Source: Chara braunii (lineage: Eukaryota; Streptophyta; Charophyceae; Charales; Characeae). From it: a DNA stretch of 20,000 nt. A model generated the notes under the pieces. It was not told the origin of the DNA. It made no database searches and saw only the letters and a program-made list of their open reading frames with translations. How positions within the stretch are numbered: position 1 is the first letter of the stretch; every line of letters begins with the position of its first letter. Position numbers and translations under genes: made by a program. Positions 8,570 through 18,202 of the stretch are shown here, piece by piece. The stretch spans positions 1,458,564 to 1,478,563 of the forward strand of contig BFEA01000087.1 of assembly GCA_003427395.1 (NCBI GenBank). Direction: 5' to 3'.

Positions 8570-11500
8570 TCACCAGGCTTCATTGTGAAAGTCTCCCGAC
8601 CCAGCTGGTTGCTTGATAGGCATGAAGAGGTTGGAATCCTGTATCTTAGAGGCAGGCATAGCCGTTGCTCTCCCTACCGGCAACCGGTACAATACAGGCA
8701 TGATAACTGCAAACAGCATACCGACAATGAACACAAACAAAGCGAACATTGCAGCGGCCATTCCAGATCCTTCCCGTGCTTCTGCTGAGTCTGAGGGGGC
8801 TGACGATGAAGAAGAGGTTGGAGCTGACAATTCTCTTTCACTGCGGTTTGTCGTGGCCTTTCTCTTGAGAATTGTGTCCGTCCATGTCGACACTCTTTGC
8901 CAACTCCTTGAGCACACCGTCTTGCAGTCCTTAGAAAGGGTGTGGAACACAGTTTGTTCCCCCTCTCTATTTCTGCCGGGTTTTTCCGACGCTCCTGCTC
9001 CTGCCCCCTTCGATCTAGCACCACCAACATCTAGGACCCTTTCCACTTTGAATCCCGAATAGGGGCATGCGGACTTCACTTTGAACGTTGCTCCACTCTT
9101 ATCGCTATCCAAGATGTCATCGGCAGGAACAGAGGCATCCCCTGCCGCCCCCTTCGTTCCAGTTCCTTTCGATACAGCTGGACTCACTGCTGCTGAGGCC
9201 CTCGCTCGAAGCGCTTCCAATGCCTCAGAAAGTTTTTGCCCCCCTCTAGCCCTGGCCTCTGTCAAGCCTACATATGCGTACTGCACACCCTGGGTGGCCT
9301 TGTCCTTCCACGCCGCGGGAGAAACCGCCTTCCATTGCTCAGGAACAGTAGACCTGACCTCGTTCCCATCCTCTCCCACGCTTCCTTCTCTCTCCCCAGA
9401 TAGTCCTTCACCTGACTTTCTTCGTCTCGCCCGAAGGCCGTCCAGTGCTTGTTGGAACCTCTGTTGTCCAGAGGATTTCGCCTCCAGCAACCCTTCGTAA
9501 GCGTAGAGCAAGCCCTGTCCACCCCTCTCCCTCCATCTGGAAGGAGACCATAGCTCCTCTTGAACAATCGTGGACTTGATAAAACTGCCGTCTCCTATGC
9601 TGTCCCGATGCCGCTCCCTGCCTGCTTTTGCAGCACTTGGCAGTGTCAGGTCATCAGGCACGTTCGTACTGGGCGAATCAAAGCAGATCGGGATAGGCTC
9701 CAGGTATCTGTCTGCTGGTATTCTAGGATTGATGTCAACAGGTGAGGGAGCTGAGCCCCTGTGTGCATGGGAATCGGCATCGTATTCTCCACGCCCTTGG
9801 ACCAGGTTTGATGTGGACGCTACAGCATTGTCCTCGTCATGTAGCTGTTTGCCCCATGACGACACGCTGGCCACTTGTATTTCTGGCTCTGACATTGAAC
9901 CACGCTCACCAGAGCGATTGCCACTTCGGATGACCACCTTCTCATCATCGACACGCCTCACAGCCTGCCTGCCATTGTGATATTGATATTGTATCCGCTC
10001 TCGAGCTGCCTTGAGCAATAGCTTCTGAAGTTCCTCGAATGACGATGATGCCTCCAGCTCTTCTTCTATCTCGACCATATCAGGTTGTCTAAAGACAGGT
10101 GGAAGGACAACCTCCTCATCGCCATCTTCGTCTTCTTCGTCATCCATTTCACCTTCCGCTTCCGTCTCGCCTCCTGAGGTCCCCTCCTCGCTGTCGTGTT
10201 TAAAATCCGCATCCTCGTAGATAATATCTTCAATCTCATCATCTCTGAGCTCAAAAACCACCTCCTCCGATTCTGCATCATCATCTTCCTCTCGTATGAA
10301 ACCCCTCCCGCGCTGTCTTCTCCCTTCACCATACATTCTAACCAGGCTCCGATCCATCCGATAAGCCACCCTTGGTGAAGAAGACTGTGTCTCCATGGCT
10401 AATTCCTCACGTTCTGCTCCCACTACATGGACATAAGCAGGTGGGAATGCCACTTCTTCCTCTTCCTCATCGTCATCTACTACGTCTGAGTCATCATCAT
10501 CGTCTTCCTCCTCCTGCTGATCCTCCTCCTCTTGGTCATGAGGTTGTGGCCCAACTTCCTCCCCATCCTCTGCTGCCTCCAAGCTCAGTGCCGCTGATGC
10601 CTGCTCTGACATGCACAGAAAATCCTCTGCACCCTTCAGGTCAGATGAAGGGGATTGACCCATCTCGGGTTGGCCAATCCCACTCTTCCTTGAAGCATCA
10701 CCGTCATCATCTCGGCGTTCAAACGACTTCTTATCATCTGCATCTGCTTCATTAGTGCTTGCCAACACACCTTGGTCTCCCACCCCTCTCTCTGCTAGCA
10801 CACCCGCCACAACTCCAACAGAGACTGCCGCATGCAGTCCATCCACCTGAGAGAAGTCCATCGGCACACTGTTATCTACCAAAACATCATCTGTGTCTCT
10901 CACAGTACTCTCCAAACCCACACTGCCCACATTCTCCACAGCCGCAATGACAGAGGGTGGTGTTATCTTCAAGTCTCCAGCAAGTAGTTCACCCACTTGA
11001 GACGAGGATGCCAAAGTGTCAGGCCGCAAAGGCAGAGAGGTATTCGACTCAGCATCCGTGCAAGCTGGGATATTGGAAGAAACATTGTCCTCCGGTTGTA
11101 CCTGTCCCTTCTGCTCTGCCATATGATAAAGAATCCGGGCAGCGGTCATACAGGAGAGTGTCGTCCCTGCACCATCTCCAAGATGGTCATATGTCTGAGT
11201 CGATTGTGCCACTGCCTCCAAGACGGGAGACGAAGCAACAATGCTGCCGAGATCAAAGTCTTCGCTTGAACTCACAGTTCTTTCAGACAGAGAATCTGAT
11301 GGGCTTCCAACAGGAGCCCCCTCAGAAAGGATTCCATTGCTCCAACCTCCTGCTGATGGTCCTTCAGAAACAAAGCCGGCACCCTCCGTTTCATCTGCCT
11401 GTACTGCCACATCTCTAGTCGACAATGCCTGATACGACTGATCCAGCTCGCTTTCATTCCCCACGCCAATCTCACCAATGTCAGCATCAACAGATTCAAC

Positions 11501-12146
11501 ACCATCCTGATCAAACCTATCTGCATCCGGTTCTTCAGGAGGCAACATATGTACAGCTTCGTCAATGTCATCCTCTTCCTCCTCATCTTCCTCATCCTGC
11601 TCGTCCTCCCGCGCCTCATCGTTTTGTTCCTCCATTCCCCAACCCTCTCGCACATGGTTCCCCACCTCTATACTCGCTCCAATAGCTGCACTAGCATTAT
11701 CTAAATGACTTCCAGTGGTCACTTGTGTACCTACACTTTCTGCGTGCTCTGTTTGTGCATGGCCGACTTCACACTCCATGTCTTCTGCACCCCTCTCTCC
11801 ATCCTCCTGCCTACATTCTATGGCTTCCTCCAGATCCGTCCACTTAACCTGCTCGCTGATGTTAGTAATCTCTCTTTCTTCTTCTACCATCCTTGACTCT
11901 TCTCTATCTCCAACGCTACTCAACACCAAACCTATCGTAACAAAAGAGCTTTCCTCCCTAGCCATCTCCTCTACTCCCGTTTGATTCCCCACCTGATCCT
12001 TACGTGCAATTTCCGGGCTTCTACTGGCAATTGTGTCTTCCACCGACACCATCTCCCAATCTACCTCTTCCACATCCTCCTCCCCCTCCCCCTCTATTGC
12101 CACCTCAACATCATCATCCTCCTCCTCCTCCTCCTCTTCCTCCTCT

Positions 12147-12182
<36 letters not shown>

Positions 12183-13342
12183 ACCTTTGCTGTACATGTT
12201 TCCTCCCCAGTGGCAGCAATTTCCATCTCTTCTTCGTCTCCAGCAGCCTGTGTGTCGCATGTTGCCTTCCCTGTGGCTCCTATTCCCTCTACAATGGTTC
12301 TGCTCTCTCCTGCTGAAGGAAGTGCATCTTCTCCCACAGCAATTGCGGATCTATCCTTCTCCGCCTGCTGCTCATATACCTGCGATTGGTCCTCGTCAAC
12401 CATCATCACATCAGCTGGTCTTTCCCGTTCTTCAGCCCAAACATGTTCTCCCTCCTCCCTTACATCATGTCCATCTATTTTTGACTCCCTATCTAACAGG
12501 ATAGCTTGGCTGTCGTAGTCAACCAGTATCTGATTTGACCCAATGGCAACCCTTTCTTCCGATTCCATCATTGACGCAGTTAGACCAGTTTGCTCGATGA
12601 ATGACCATTCCTGTATCCCAGGAGGCTCTGCCTCTCCAACTTCACAAGCCTTACCAGGTCCTTCGTCCGTTGTTTGCAAGTCGCTCTCTCCCACGACCGC
12701 CGTGTCAGACTCGTCAATAGCATGCTCCACCTCTGCTTCAGCTGCTGCTGTTGCTGATAACGATGGGATAGGTGGCTCAGGCCCATTGGCTGGTACACTC
12801 GTTGATGTCAATCCGCCTTGTGTCTCAGCAGCATGATCGCCACCCTCCTGACAGTGTTCCTCCTGCTTCTTTGGTTCTTCCTCCAACTCATCCTCTTCAT
12901 CCTCTTCATCTTCTTCCTCCTCCACTGCCAAAGCCTTCATGTCTTCATCTTCCTCATCTTCCTCCTCTTCCACTGCCGCCAAAGCCTTCACGTCCTCTAC
13001 ATCACCATCATGATGCTCTTCTTCCTCGATTCCAAATGCCACTACTTCTCCCGTCAGTGCAGGTGGTCCTAGGTCCAGCTTTGGTGGTGAGGAAGACTGA
13101 TCAGGGGAAGGAGTCTCCTCGCTCGGACTTGCAGCTTCACCTCTGTAAAACCGCATAACCTCTTCTTCTGCCTCTCTCTCTTCCTTACTATTAGCAGTCG
13201 CCACTTCTACCTTATTACAGCCTACAATGGACAAAGCTACTGCATGTGCCTCTTCCCGAACCACCGGGATTGCCCCGATAGTATTCTCATTAGCTTCCAC
13301 CTGAGCAGGGCAACTTCCATCAGCACCAGCCATGCTCTCCAT
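8570..13342 (-). CDS. Large acidic protein with C-terminal transmembrane helix and paired 37-residue repeats; family unknown
   Basis: A single uninterrupted frame encodes 1590 residues from the ATG at 13342 (context GGAATGG); a second ATG at 13333 (AGCATGGC) has an even better plant-like context. The frame extends to 13438 only through non-ATG codons, so I do not use that start. Features by residue: tandem KALA-VEEEEDEEDE blocks at 119-149; 21 consecutive Glu at 388-408; further acidic belts near 572-590, 936-964 and 1016-1076; an amphipathic helix near 1098-1128 (FEELQKLLLKAARERIQYQY); two repeats with identical spacing at 1270-1306 and 1345-1381 (W...QG..YAY.GL.EA...G.Q....AL..LRAR); a Ser-rich linker; one hydrophobic helix at about 1528-1553; a 37-residue tail. 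Only one membrane helix near the C-terminus and no signal peptide suggest tail-anchored-like insertion with a long disordered cytosolic part. I recognise no family and propose no function. Upstream on the coding strand there is a plausible splice acceptor. Confidence 0.85.
12119..12181. repeat. Polypyrimidine CTC/TTC triplet repeat (21 Glu codons in the minus-strand gene)
   Basis: Twenty-one CTC or TTC triplets in a row on the plus strand encode Glu388-Glu408. CTC and TTC are mixed, so the tract is interrupted and not a pure microsatellite. Confidence 0.95.
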
Positions 13343-13357
13343 TCCGCAGACGGAAGA

Positions 13358-13391
13358 CCTGATACAGAATTTGAAAATGAGAAAAAAAAAA
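13358..13391 (-). promoter_or_regulatory. Possible 3' splice site in the 5' leader of the large gene
   Basis: On the coding (minus) strand a ten-T tract (13391-13382) and CTCATTTTC are followed by TGTATCAG, ending at 13359, with exon sequence GTCTTCCGTCTGCGG leading to the ATG at 13342. This fits a polypyrimidine tract and AG acceptor. It would place an intron in the 5' leader or join an upstream coding exon. No convincing donor was identified. Confidence 0.35.
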
Positions 13392-13440
13392 GGACAAACG
13401 TTCTCAGGAAATGCTTGAAAGTCAGCAACAAGCTGCAAAG

Positions 13441-13531
13441 AGCAGAATCAAGTGTCAAACAAAAGGACGAAAAATCCAGAAAGGGGAAGCGGGGTGAGGT
13501 GCAACCAGATGTAATTCTGAATTCACCTAGT
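13441..13531. other. Short region between gene leader and SINE-like unit
   Basis: Purine-rich sequence without a recognisable element. It is possibly an intron or promoter-proximal sequence of the minus-strand gene. Confidence 0.3.
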
Positions 13532-13663
13532 GCCGGTCAGTTCAAAGATGACATTTTAAGGCCATCGCCCTAAGCTTTCTAAAAGGGGGGAAAAGGAAGA
13601 AAGGGAAAAAAGAAAAAGAAAAAGAAAAAGAAAAAGAAAAAGAAAAAGAAAAAGAAAAAGAAA
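13532..13663 (+). mobile_element. SINE-like unit, second copy, ending in (GAAAAA)n
   Basis: The block 13532-13570 matches the block at 7768-7806 at 32 of 39 positions (GCCGGTCAG.TCAA.GAT...AAGGCC.TCGCCC). TGAATT occurs about 15 bases before the block in both copies. After it comes an A/G-rich tail that becomes a hexanucleotide GAAAAA repeat at 13605-13663. This is a typical retroposon tail turned microsatellite. It lies 190 bases upstream of the ATG of the large gene. Confidence 0.55.
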
Positions 13664-14389
13664 CCTCGATCAGACTGACGTATCGGTCTATAGCCTGAAT
13701 AGTGCACACCTAGAACTAATGATCCGTAGGTTGTCCATCCAGTCCAAATCCTGTCCAGTTCAATAACATCTGGGGTTGCCAATTAATCATAATATCAATA
13801 TTAAGATGAATAATAGACATAAATTCAAATAACTATGGTTATTGTTGGAGTAAAGAAGAAGAGGAAGAAGAAGGGGAAAAAAAAAAAAAACACAAGGAGG
13901 CAGCGATGAAGATGAGCAAGAAGAGAGCCTCGCTAAAGAGAAACAGGGGGCAGATTCCAGAGATCCCATGAACATCAATTTGCAGGAAACCTGCACATCA
14001 TACTGCCAGAGCAATTACATATCGCAATTCGCAGTGAAATGCACATTACACAAAGGAAACACGCATCGCAGAGGGTGCCGTGTGCAATCGAACCAAGAGC
14101 TTGAAACGCACGCAATTATCACCACCTTCTATGCTTGTTCGCTCGGGTGCCCGTGAACTAACACACGCAATTATCACCCTCTATGCTTGTCCACTCGGAT
14201 GCCTGCAAACTAACTCATCCTCCTCAATCAACAAAACCCATGCACGTATGAGGTTCTTCCACAGAATGAGTTGGATCTCCCTCCCATCATCCCATGTGAT
14301 TCTGAAACCATCAGTGCACCCAAGCCAATTCCCACCTGAAGAAAAAATTCCCATCCAGTACGGCAACCCATCAAACTAGAAAATCGAAC
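13664..14389. other. Non-coding stretch upstream of the large gene
   Basis: It contains AT-rich sequence (13780-13850), a GAAGAA/A-rich run (13855-13892) and a short direct repeat (GCACGCAATTATCACC near 14107 and ACACGCAATTATCACC near 14162, each followed by CTATGCTTGT). The promoter of the minus-strand gene may lie here, but no TATA box or start can be fixed. Confidence 0.4.
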
Positions 14390-14445
14390 TACTGAAATAC
14401 AGACCCAAGTTTGAATCCAGACACAGAAAAAAAAAAAAAAAAAAC
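14390..14445 (+). repeat. Fragment of the SINE-like family: B-box part directly followed by A-run
   Basis: ACTGAAATACAGACCCAAGT...TTTGAATCCAGACA matches 7690-7722 (GTTGAAATACAGACCTGTGT...TTCGAATCCAGATG). It is followed by A18. The internal 39 bp block is missing. Confidence 0.5.
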
Positions 14446-14802
14446 AGTATCAAACTGGTTGCAGGCAGGCAGGCAGGCCGGTGCATCAAAAGAGGGCCCA
14501 GGCCGCCTCGTGCACAGCCTGCAGTTTTGGAGATGGAGTTCTTCCACTGGTGACTTAAGACGGACTCTATAGGACTTTTTTAGCGATTCCTTTATCACTC
14601 CAGTTATCAGACGCACTTATGCAGTTGAACCTTGCCCAATTCCTTCACCCAGTAGTGTGACTTGGGACAATTTGACCGCGGCCCGTGAAACAGTCTCAGG
14701 ACGTACTTCGAGCATTGCCAGCAAAAGCCATCGGCCGCATTCATTTAGACAACATCTTGAACCGCGGCAGCGACACCCGCCGACGTTATGCCTTCAGTGC
14801 TG
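14446..14802. other. Non-coding stretch with a short GCAG tetranucleotide repeat
   Basis: GCAGGCAGGCAGGCAGGC lies at 14461-14478. Nothing else can be identified. Confidence 0.4.
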
Positions 14803-15592
14803 CTGAGTTGTACTGAGATCACCGTGGAGTAGCAATACTAAGGTCACCGTTCTGAGAACTCAACTCAGGTATTAAGAGTTGTGCTGCAGTAGAGTGGAAG
14901 AGAACTGCTCCGATACCTCGGCATACAAATGAATGACAACGCAGGTTCCTCACACTCACAGGCACCAGGTCCTGCTATCATAGCCAAAATGCTTGAATGC
15001 TGGTCAAGTTGGACTCCTGGTCAGCTGCATACATCAGTGTCTGGATGTGCTCTCGCGTTTAACTCATCCGTCAAACTAAAAGTTGTGTTGAGATTACAGT
15101 AGAGTAATAATACCGAGTTCACAGTACTGAGAACTGAGCTCCCAAGTCCATAGTACTAGTAAGTCCTCTGCTACTACGTCCATAGTACCAAGGACTTTCC
15201 TACTACGGTACGTCCATAGTACTCAGAACTCAGTACTAAAGCCAGAATACTAAGTACATGGTGCTTGACACATATTAAGCACATAATACTTGTAGCTGCT
15301 CACCACTGAGAACTCAGCACTCAAATCATACTGCTAAGAACCTTGTGTACTCGCATTCAAATCATCAAATCATAACACTAAGCACATTGTGAGCTCAAGA
15401 TTCAACTCATGTTACTCGGGATTCAAATCAAAATACTAAGTGCATGGTGCCCCTGCTTTGCACATCCTACTAAGTCTTACGTACCACATGGTTTCTGCTT
15501 ACATAGTACTCAGTAGTCTGTACTCAGCACTGAGTGTAACAGCTATGTACTACATGGTTTCTCCAATTACATACGACTTACTACTCAGTAGT
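14803..15592. repeat. Degenerate AGTACT/CATAGTAC-rich repeat region
   Basis: The segments 14803-14868 and 15080-15146 are related (TTGTACTGAGATCACCG / TTGTGTTGAGATTACAG and CTGAGAACTCAACTC / CTGAGAACTGAGCTC). Between 15145 and 15230 the motif CTACTACG.TCCATAGTAC occurs three times. Many short palindromes such as AGTACT and AGTACTNAGTAC follow. No coding frame of note is seen. Confidence 0.6.
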
Positions 15593-15676
15593 ACATAGTA
15601 TTCATTACTCGGTACTTAGTACATAGTATTCATTACTCAGTACTTAGTACATCGTATTCATTACTCAGTGCTTAGT
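15593..15676 (+). repeat. Three tandem 28 bp repeats
   Basis: Units at 15593-15620, 15621-15648 and 15649-15676 read ACAT.GTATTCATTACTC followed by .GT.CTTAGT, with one to three substitutions between units. They are adjoining, without spacers. Confidence 0.9.
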
Positions 15677-15781
15677 AATCAGTAGGGGCAACTACATTGA
15701 TGTCTGTCACCTTAAAGTTTCTTATGCACAAAATAATCAGTAGCATTTTCGAACTAAGTCTTACTACTTGTGATACTTATT

Positions 15782-16348
15782 AGAAACCATGTAGACTGAA
15801 ATCCCCAGCAACATCCCACTCCCCCCGGTTTCTGAGTTTCCTGATCTGTTTCCCCCATCAAACAACACCTTAGTCGAGCTGAGCTGGTATGGCCGAGATA
15901 CTGTGGAGCCCGTCCAGCACAATCCTGGTGGGACCGGTCAGGATGGAGGAAGGGAATAGGAGGATTAAGTCTCTGCTCCGGTCGCCCCTGGATGCAGAAC
16001 CTGCCTCCCTATCCCCCCCTCACACCTGGCCTGTCCACCCATGACCCGGCTGGAAAGACAGGCCCCCGTATTGATTGGAAAAAAAGGGTGTGGGTCCAGT
16101 ATGTACAAGTCCTGCTCAGTCAATCCCCTGGACCCCAGGGTAATCAATGCTGGCAGCACCCCATAACTGTGTACTAAAAGATACTCAAAGTTCAGTCTGT
16201 ATATAAGGGACGCTGGACCCGTTTTCCAGCAGGTGATGCTCCCCACCAATAGATGGAGCCTCTCCCCTAGTGCTAGTGGTGTCTGCTCTTATCAGCACCA
16301 CTAGCACTGGTGGGTGTTTCCAAAAAGAAAAAAAAAGAAACCATGTAG
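15782..16348 (+). mobile_element. Retroposon-like insertion of 541 bp with 13 bp target-site duplications
   Basis: AGAAACCATGTAG occurs at 15782-15794 and again at 16336-16348. The enclosed 15795-16335 differs in base composition from its AGTAC-rich surroundings and ends in an A-rich tail (16322-16336). Removing it restores a run of about 29 bp units of the type TAGTACTTGTGATACTTA...ACCATG. Just before the tail is a perfect 13 bp stem (16269-16281 with 16296-16308, 14-base loop), which could serve as an RT recognition stem-loop. A TATATAAG lies at 16199-16206. I see no ORF and no clear A/B boxes, although TGGCCGAGAT near 15890 is A-box-like. It could be a SINE or a 5'-truncated LINE tail. Confidence 0.65.
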
Positions 16349-16777
16349 TAGTTGTGATACTTAATAAAACCATGTAGTACTATGTAATTAAAGAAACTAT
16401 GTCTAGTACTTGTGATACTTATTAGAACCCACTGCCCAGTACAGACGCGGCATGTTTAAGTTCGCAAAGGCAAAAAAAAACATGCGCCCACAAAGAAAAC
16501 AGCCGCCGAGTTCCAAAATGCAATGAAAGTAGCACGGCCATGGTATCAGGCCGGGTGTTATAACTACAGAGGTCGGCCGTGGTTTAGACCGGGGGGGGGG
16601 GAGGAGGGGAAGGTCCAACGTATCCTTTTCGACCGAAATGGCATTCTCAAACTCAGCGGCTGTTTTCTTTGTGGGCACGTGTTTTTTTTTCGCGAACTCG
16701 AAACCTGCCGCGTCGGTACTGGTTTCTGATAAGTATCACAAGTACTACATGGTTTCTCCAATTACATAGTACTTACT
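16349..16777. mobile_element. Foldback (long inverted-repeat) element with ~140-150 bp arms
   Basis: The left arm, 16375-16522, and the reverse complement of the right arm, 16639-16777, align nearly end to end. Shared blocks include TAGTACTATGTAATT, AGTACTTGTGATACTTAT, AGTAC.GACGCGGCA and CCCACAAAGAAAACAGCCGC. The spacer of about 116 bp has a nested inverted pair (CACGGCC at 16533, GGCCGTG at 16575) and an 11-G run at 16591-16601. It has no coding capacity. The outer part of the arms is made of the same repeat units that flank the 541 bp insertion. Confidence 0.75.
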
Positions 16778-17105
16778 ACTCGGTAGGATGTACTCAGTAC
16801 TAAGCACTACAGTTATGAACAACATGGTATCTCTACTGACAGTGTACTCAGTAGTATGTGATCACTATTTAATATGACAGTTATGCACTACACGGCCTCC
16901 ATCACAGACAAGTTAGGTACATTGCATTTACTCATTTACGCAATTAACTGTAGTTTTTTTTTTTTTTTTTTTTTTTACAACCGTAGTAAGTATACTACTT
17001 CATAACAGCACAAAATATTCCACATGGTACCACTTGCACAACACACATCATGGGGATTTCTGTTGCCCAAAATCGTCTCTATGATAAACTAGTGACTTCC
17101 ATACG
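16778..17105. other. AGTAC-rich remnants and T23 tract
   Basis: More TACTCAGTACT-type motifs run up to about 16860. A run of 23 T lies at 16954-16976. Nothing else can be supported. Confidence 0.5.
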
Positions 17106-17220
17106 TTACGCACTTCGCCTGAATTGAAAGCACGGTCATTATAGCCGTTGTTTGGGCAGACCTTCACCATGGATACAGCCACCATGACCGTGCGTTCTAT
17201 TCAGATGAAGATGGTAGTAA
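17106..17220 (+). mobile_element. Palindromic MITE-like element, copy 1 (most diverged)
   Basis: Left arm 17106-17146 pairs with right arm 17179-17220 around GCACGGTCATTATAGC / ACCATGACCGTGC. The loop GTTGTTTGGGCAGACC...GGATACAG resembles the loop of the two further copies. Length 115 bp. Confidence 0.7.
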
Positions 17221-17260
17221 CTCTCGTGCAATAAGGACCACGTGCTACGTACTGCGTAAT

Positions 17261-17376
17261 TGCTACCGTCTTCACCCGAATACAACGTACTGTTATTATA
17301 GCTGTATTTGGGGCAACTTAAGAATCTAGATACCGCAATAATGACCGTACGTCGTATACGGGTGAAAACAGTAGCA
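17261..17376 (+). mobile_element. Palindromic MITE-like element, copy 2
   Basis: The left arm TGCTACCGTCTTCACCCGAA... pairs with the right arm ending ...GGGTGAAAACAGTAGCA, over about 42 bases with a few mismatches. The loop GTATTTGGGGCAAC...TAGATACCGC is shared with copy 3. Length 116 bp. Confidence 0.8.
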
Positions 17377-17587
17377 CGTACTTACGACATGCACATAACA
17401 CGACATACTGTTTGCACGAACGTGGTAATCATTGCAATGTATAGAGTGACCACCACGTTGTGTGTGACCAATTTATGCACATGTATCTGGTCATGGGCCA
17501 TGAACAGCGGATCAGGCCAGGGATATTTCACTTTCCCGCTGTTTTCACTTTTCGCCACCGCTGCCTTTTCCCCAACTCCACCTCCTC

Positions 17588-17641
17588 AACAATGCCTAAT
17601 TAAAATAAAAAAATAAAAAAATAAAAAAACAATGCCTAATT
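17588..17641 (+). repeat. 14 bp direct repeats flanking a (TAAAAAA)n tract
   Basis: AACAATGCCTAATT occurs at 17588-17601 and 17628-17641. Between them is only a T/A heptanucleotide repeat of 26 bases (17602-17627). This arrangement looks like a target-site duplication around the tail of a retroelement that lost its whole body. Slippage is the alternative. Confidence 0.6.
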
Positions 17642-17724
17642 CAGAAAGGAAGGGACGAAAATTATATCCCTACCACCGAAGTATAGAGTGTACATACGTA
17701 GAGAGAGATTGTAACGGATAACCC

Positions 17725-17842
17725 ACTGCTAGCGTCTTCCTCCGAATAGAGCGCACGGTCATAATGCGGTATTTGGGGCAACATGTCGTCTCGATACAGC
17801 GATAATGACCGTGCGTTCTATTCGGGGGAAGACGGTAGCAGT
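17725..17842 (+). mobile_element. Palindromic MITE-like element, copy 3 (best conserved)
   Basis: The left arm ACTGCTAGCGTCTTCCTCCG... and the reverse complement of the right arm ACTGCTACCGTCTTCCCCCG... match over about 43 bases with about four mismatches, up to GCACGGTCAT.AT. The loop is GTATTTGGGGCAAC...TCGATACAGC. Length 118 bp. Transcribed from either strand it would form a near-perfect hairpin of pre-miRNA size. Confidence 0.85.
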
Positions 17843-18202
17843 ACTATATGTAGTTAATAGCCTACTGTTTCCACGAGGAGTAATAAGCGGCGATCTGCAG
17901 CATCATGACAGCTCAACCGATCAATAGCAAGTGAAGCAGTCAGCCTGGCAGTCCCTGGCCACCCAGCCGATCATGCACTCAGGCTGCCTTTTACCTTATG
18001 TTTCCACGTGGCTTAATATGCTTCGACGTACCTATCTGTCTTCAAGTTTCTCATGTTTGCGCAATTAAACATGGGCCCAAAACAATGCGTTCACGGAATG
18101 CACTTGCATTCACAAGCCGGATGCATACAAACGCCCCATTAAACACGTACGCGCTTCTCCCTTGCGCACGTTAAGCTCTTCAGATCTCGTCTCGCACCCT
18201 CA
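17843..18202. other. Non-coding stretch, nothing identified
   Basis: No repeat, RNA gene or convincing coding frame is seen. Confidence 0.4.

Noticed and set aside
8613-13158. Many plus-strand frames rich in Ser, Pro and Leu opposite the large gene
   Set aside because: They are antisense shadows, open because acidic codons GAA/GAG read as TTC/CTC on the other strand.
13342-13438. Extension of the large protein by 32 residues upstream
   Set aside because: The extra part begins at TTG, reads through a T-rich tract and an AG acceptor-like site, and good ATGs follow at 13342 and 13333.
15593-15676. Three 28 bp repeats considered as a CRISPR array
   Set aside because: The units adjoin without spacers and the window is eukaryotic.
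15795-16335. Solo LTR, suggested by TATATAAG and sharp borders
   Set aside because: There are no TG...CA ends, and the A-rich tail with a 13 bp duplication suits LINE-type retroposition better than a 4-6 bp LTR duplication.
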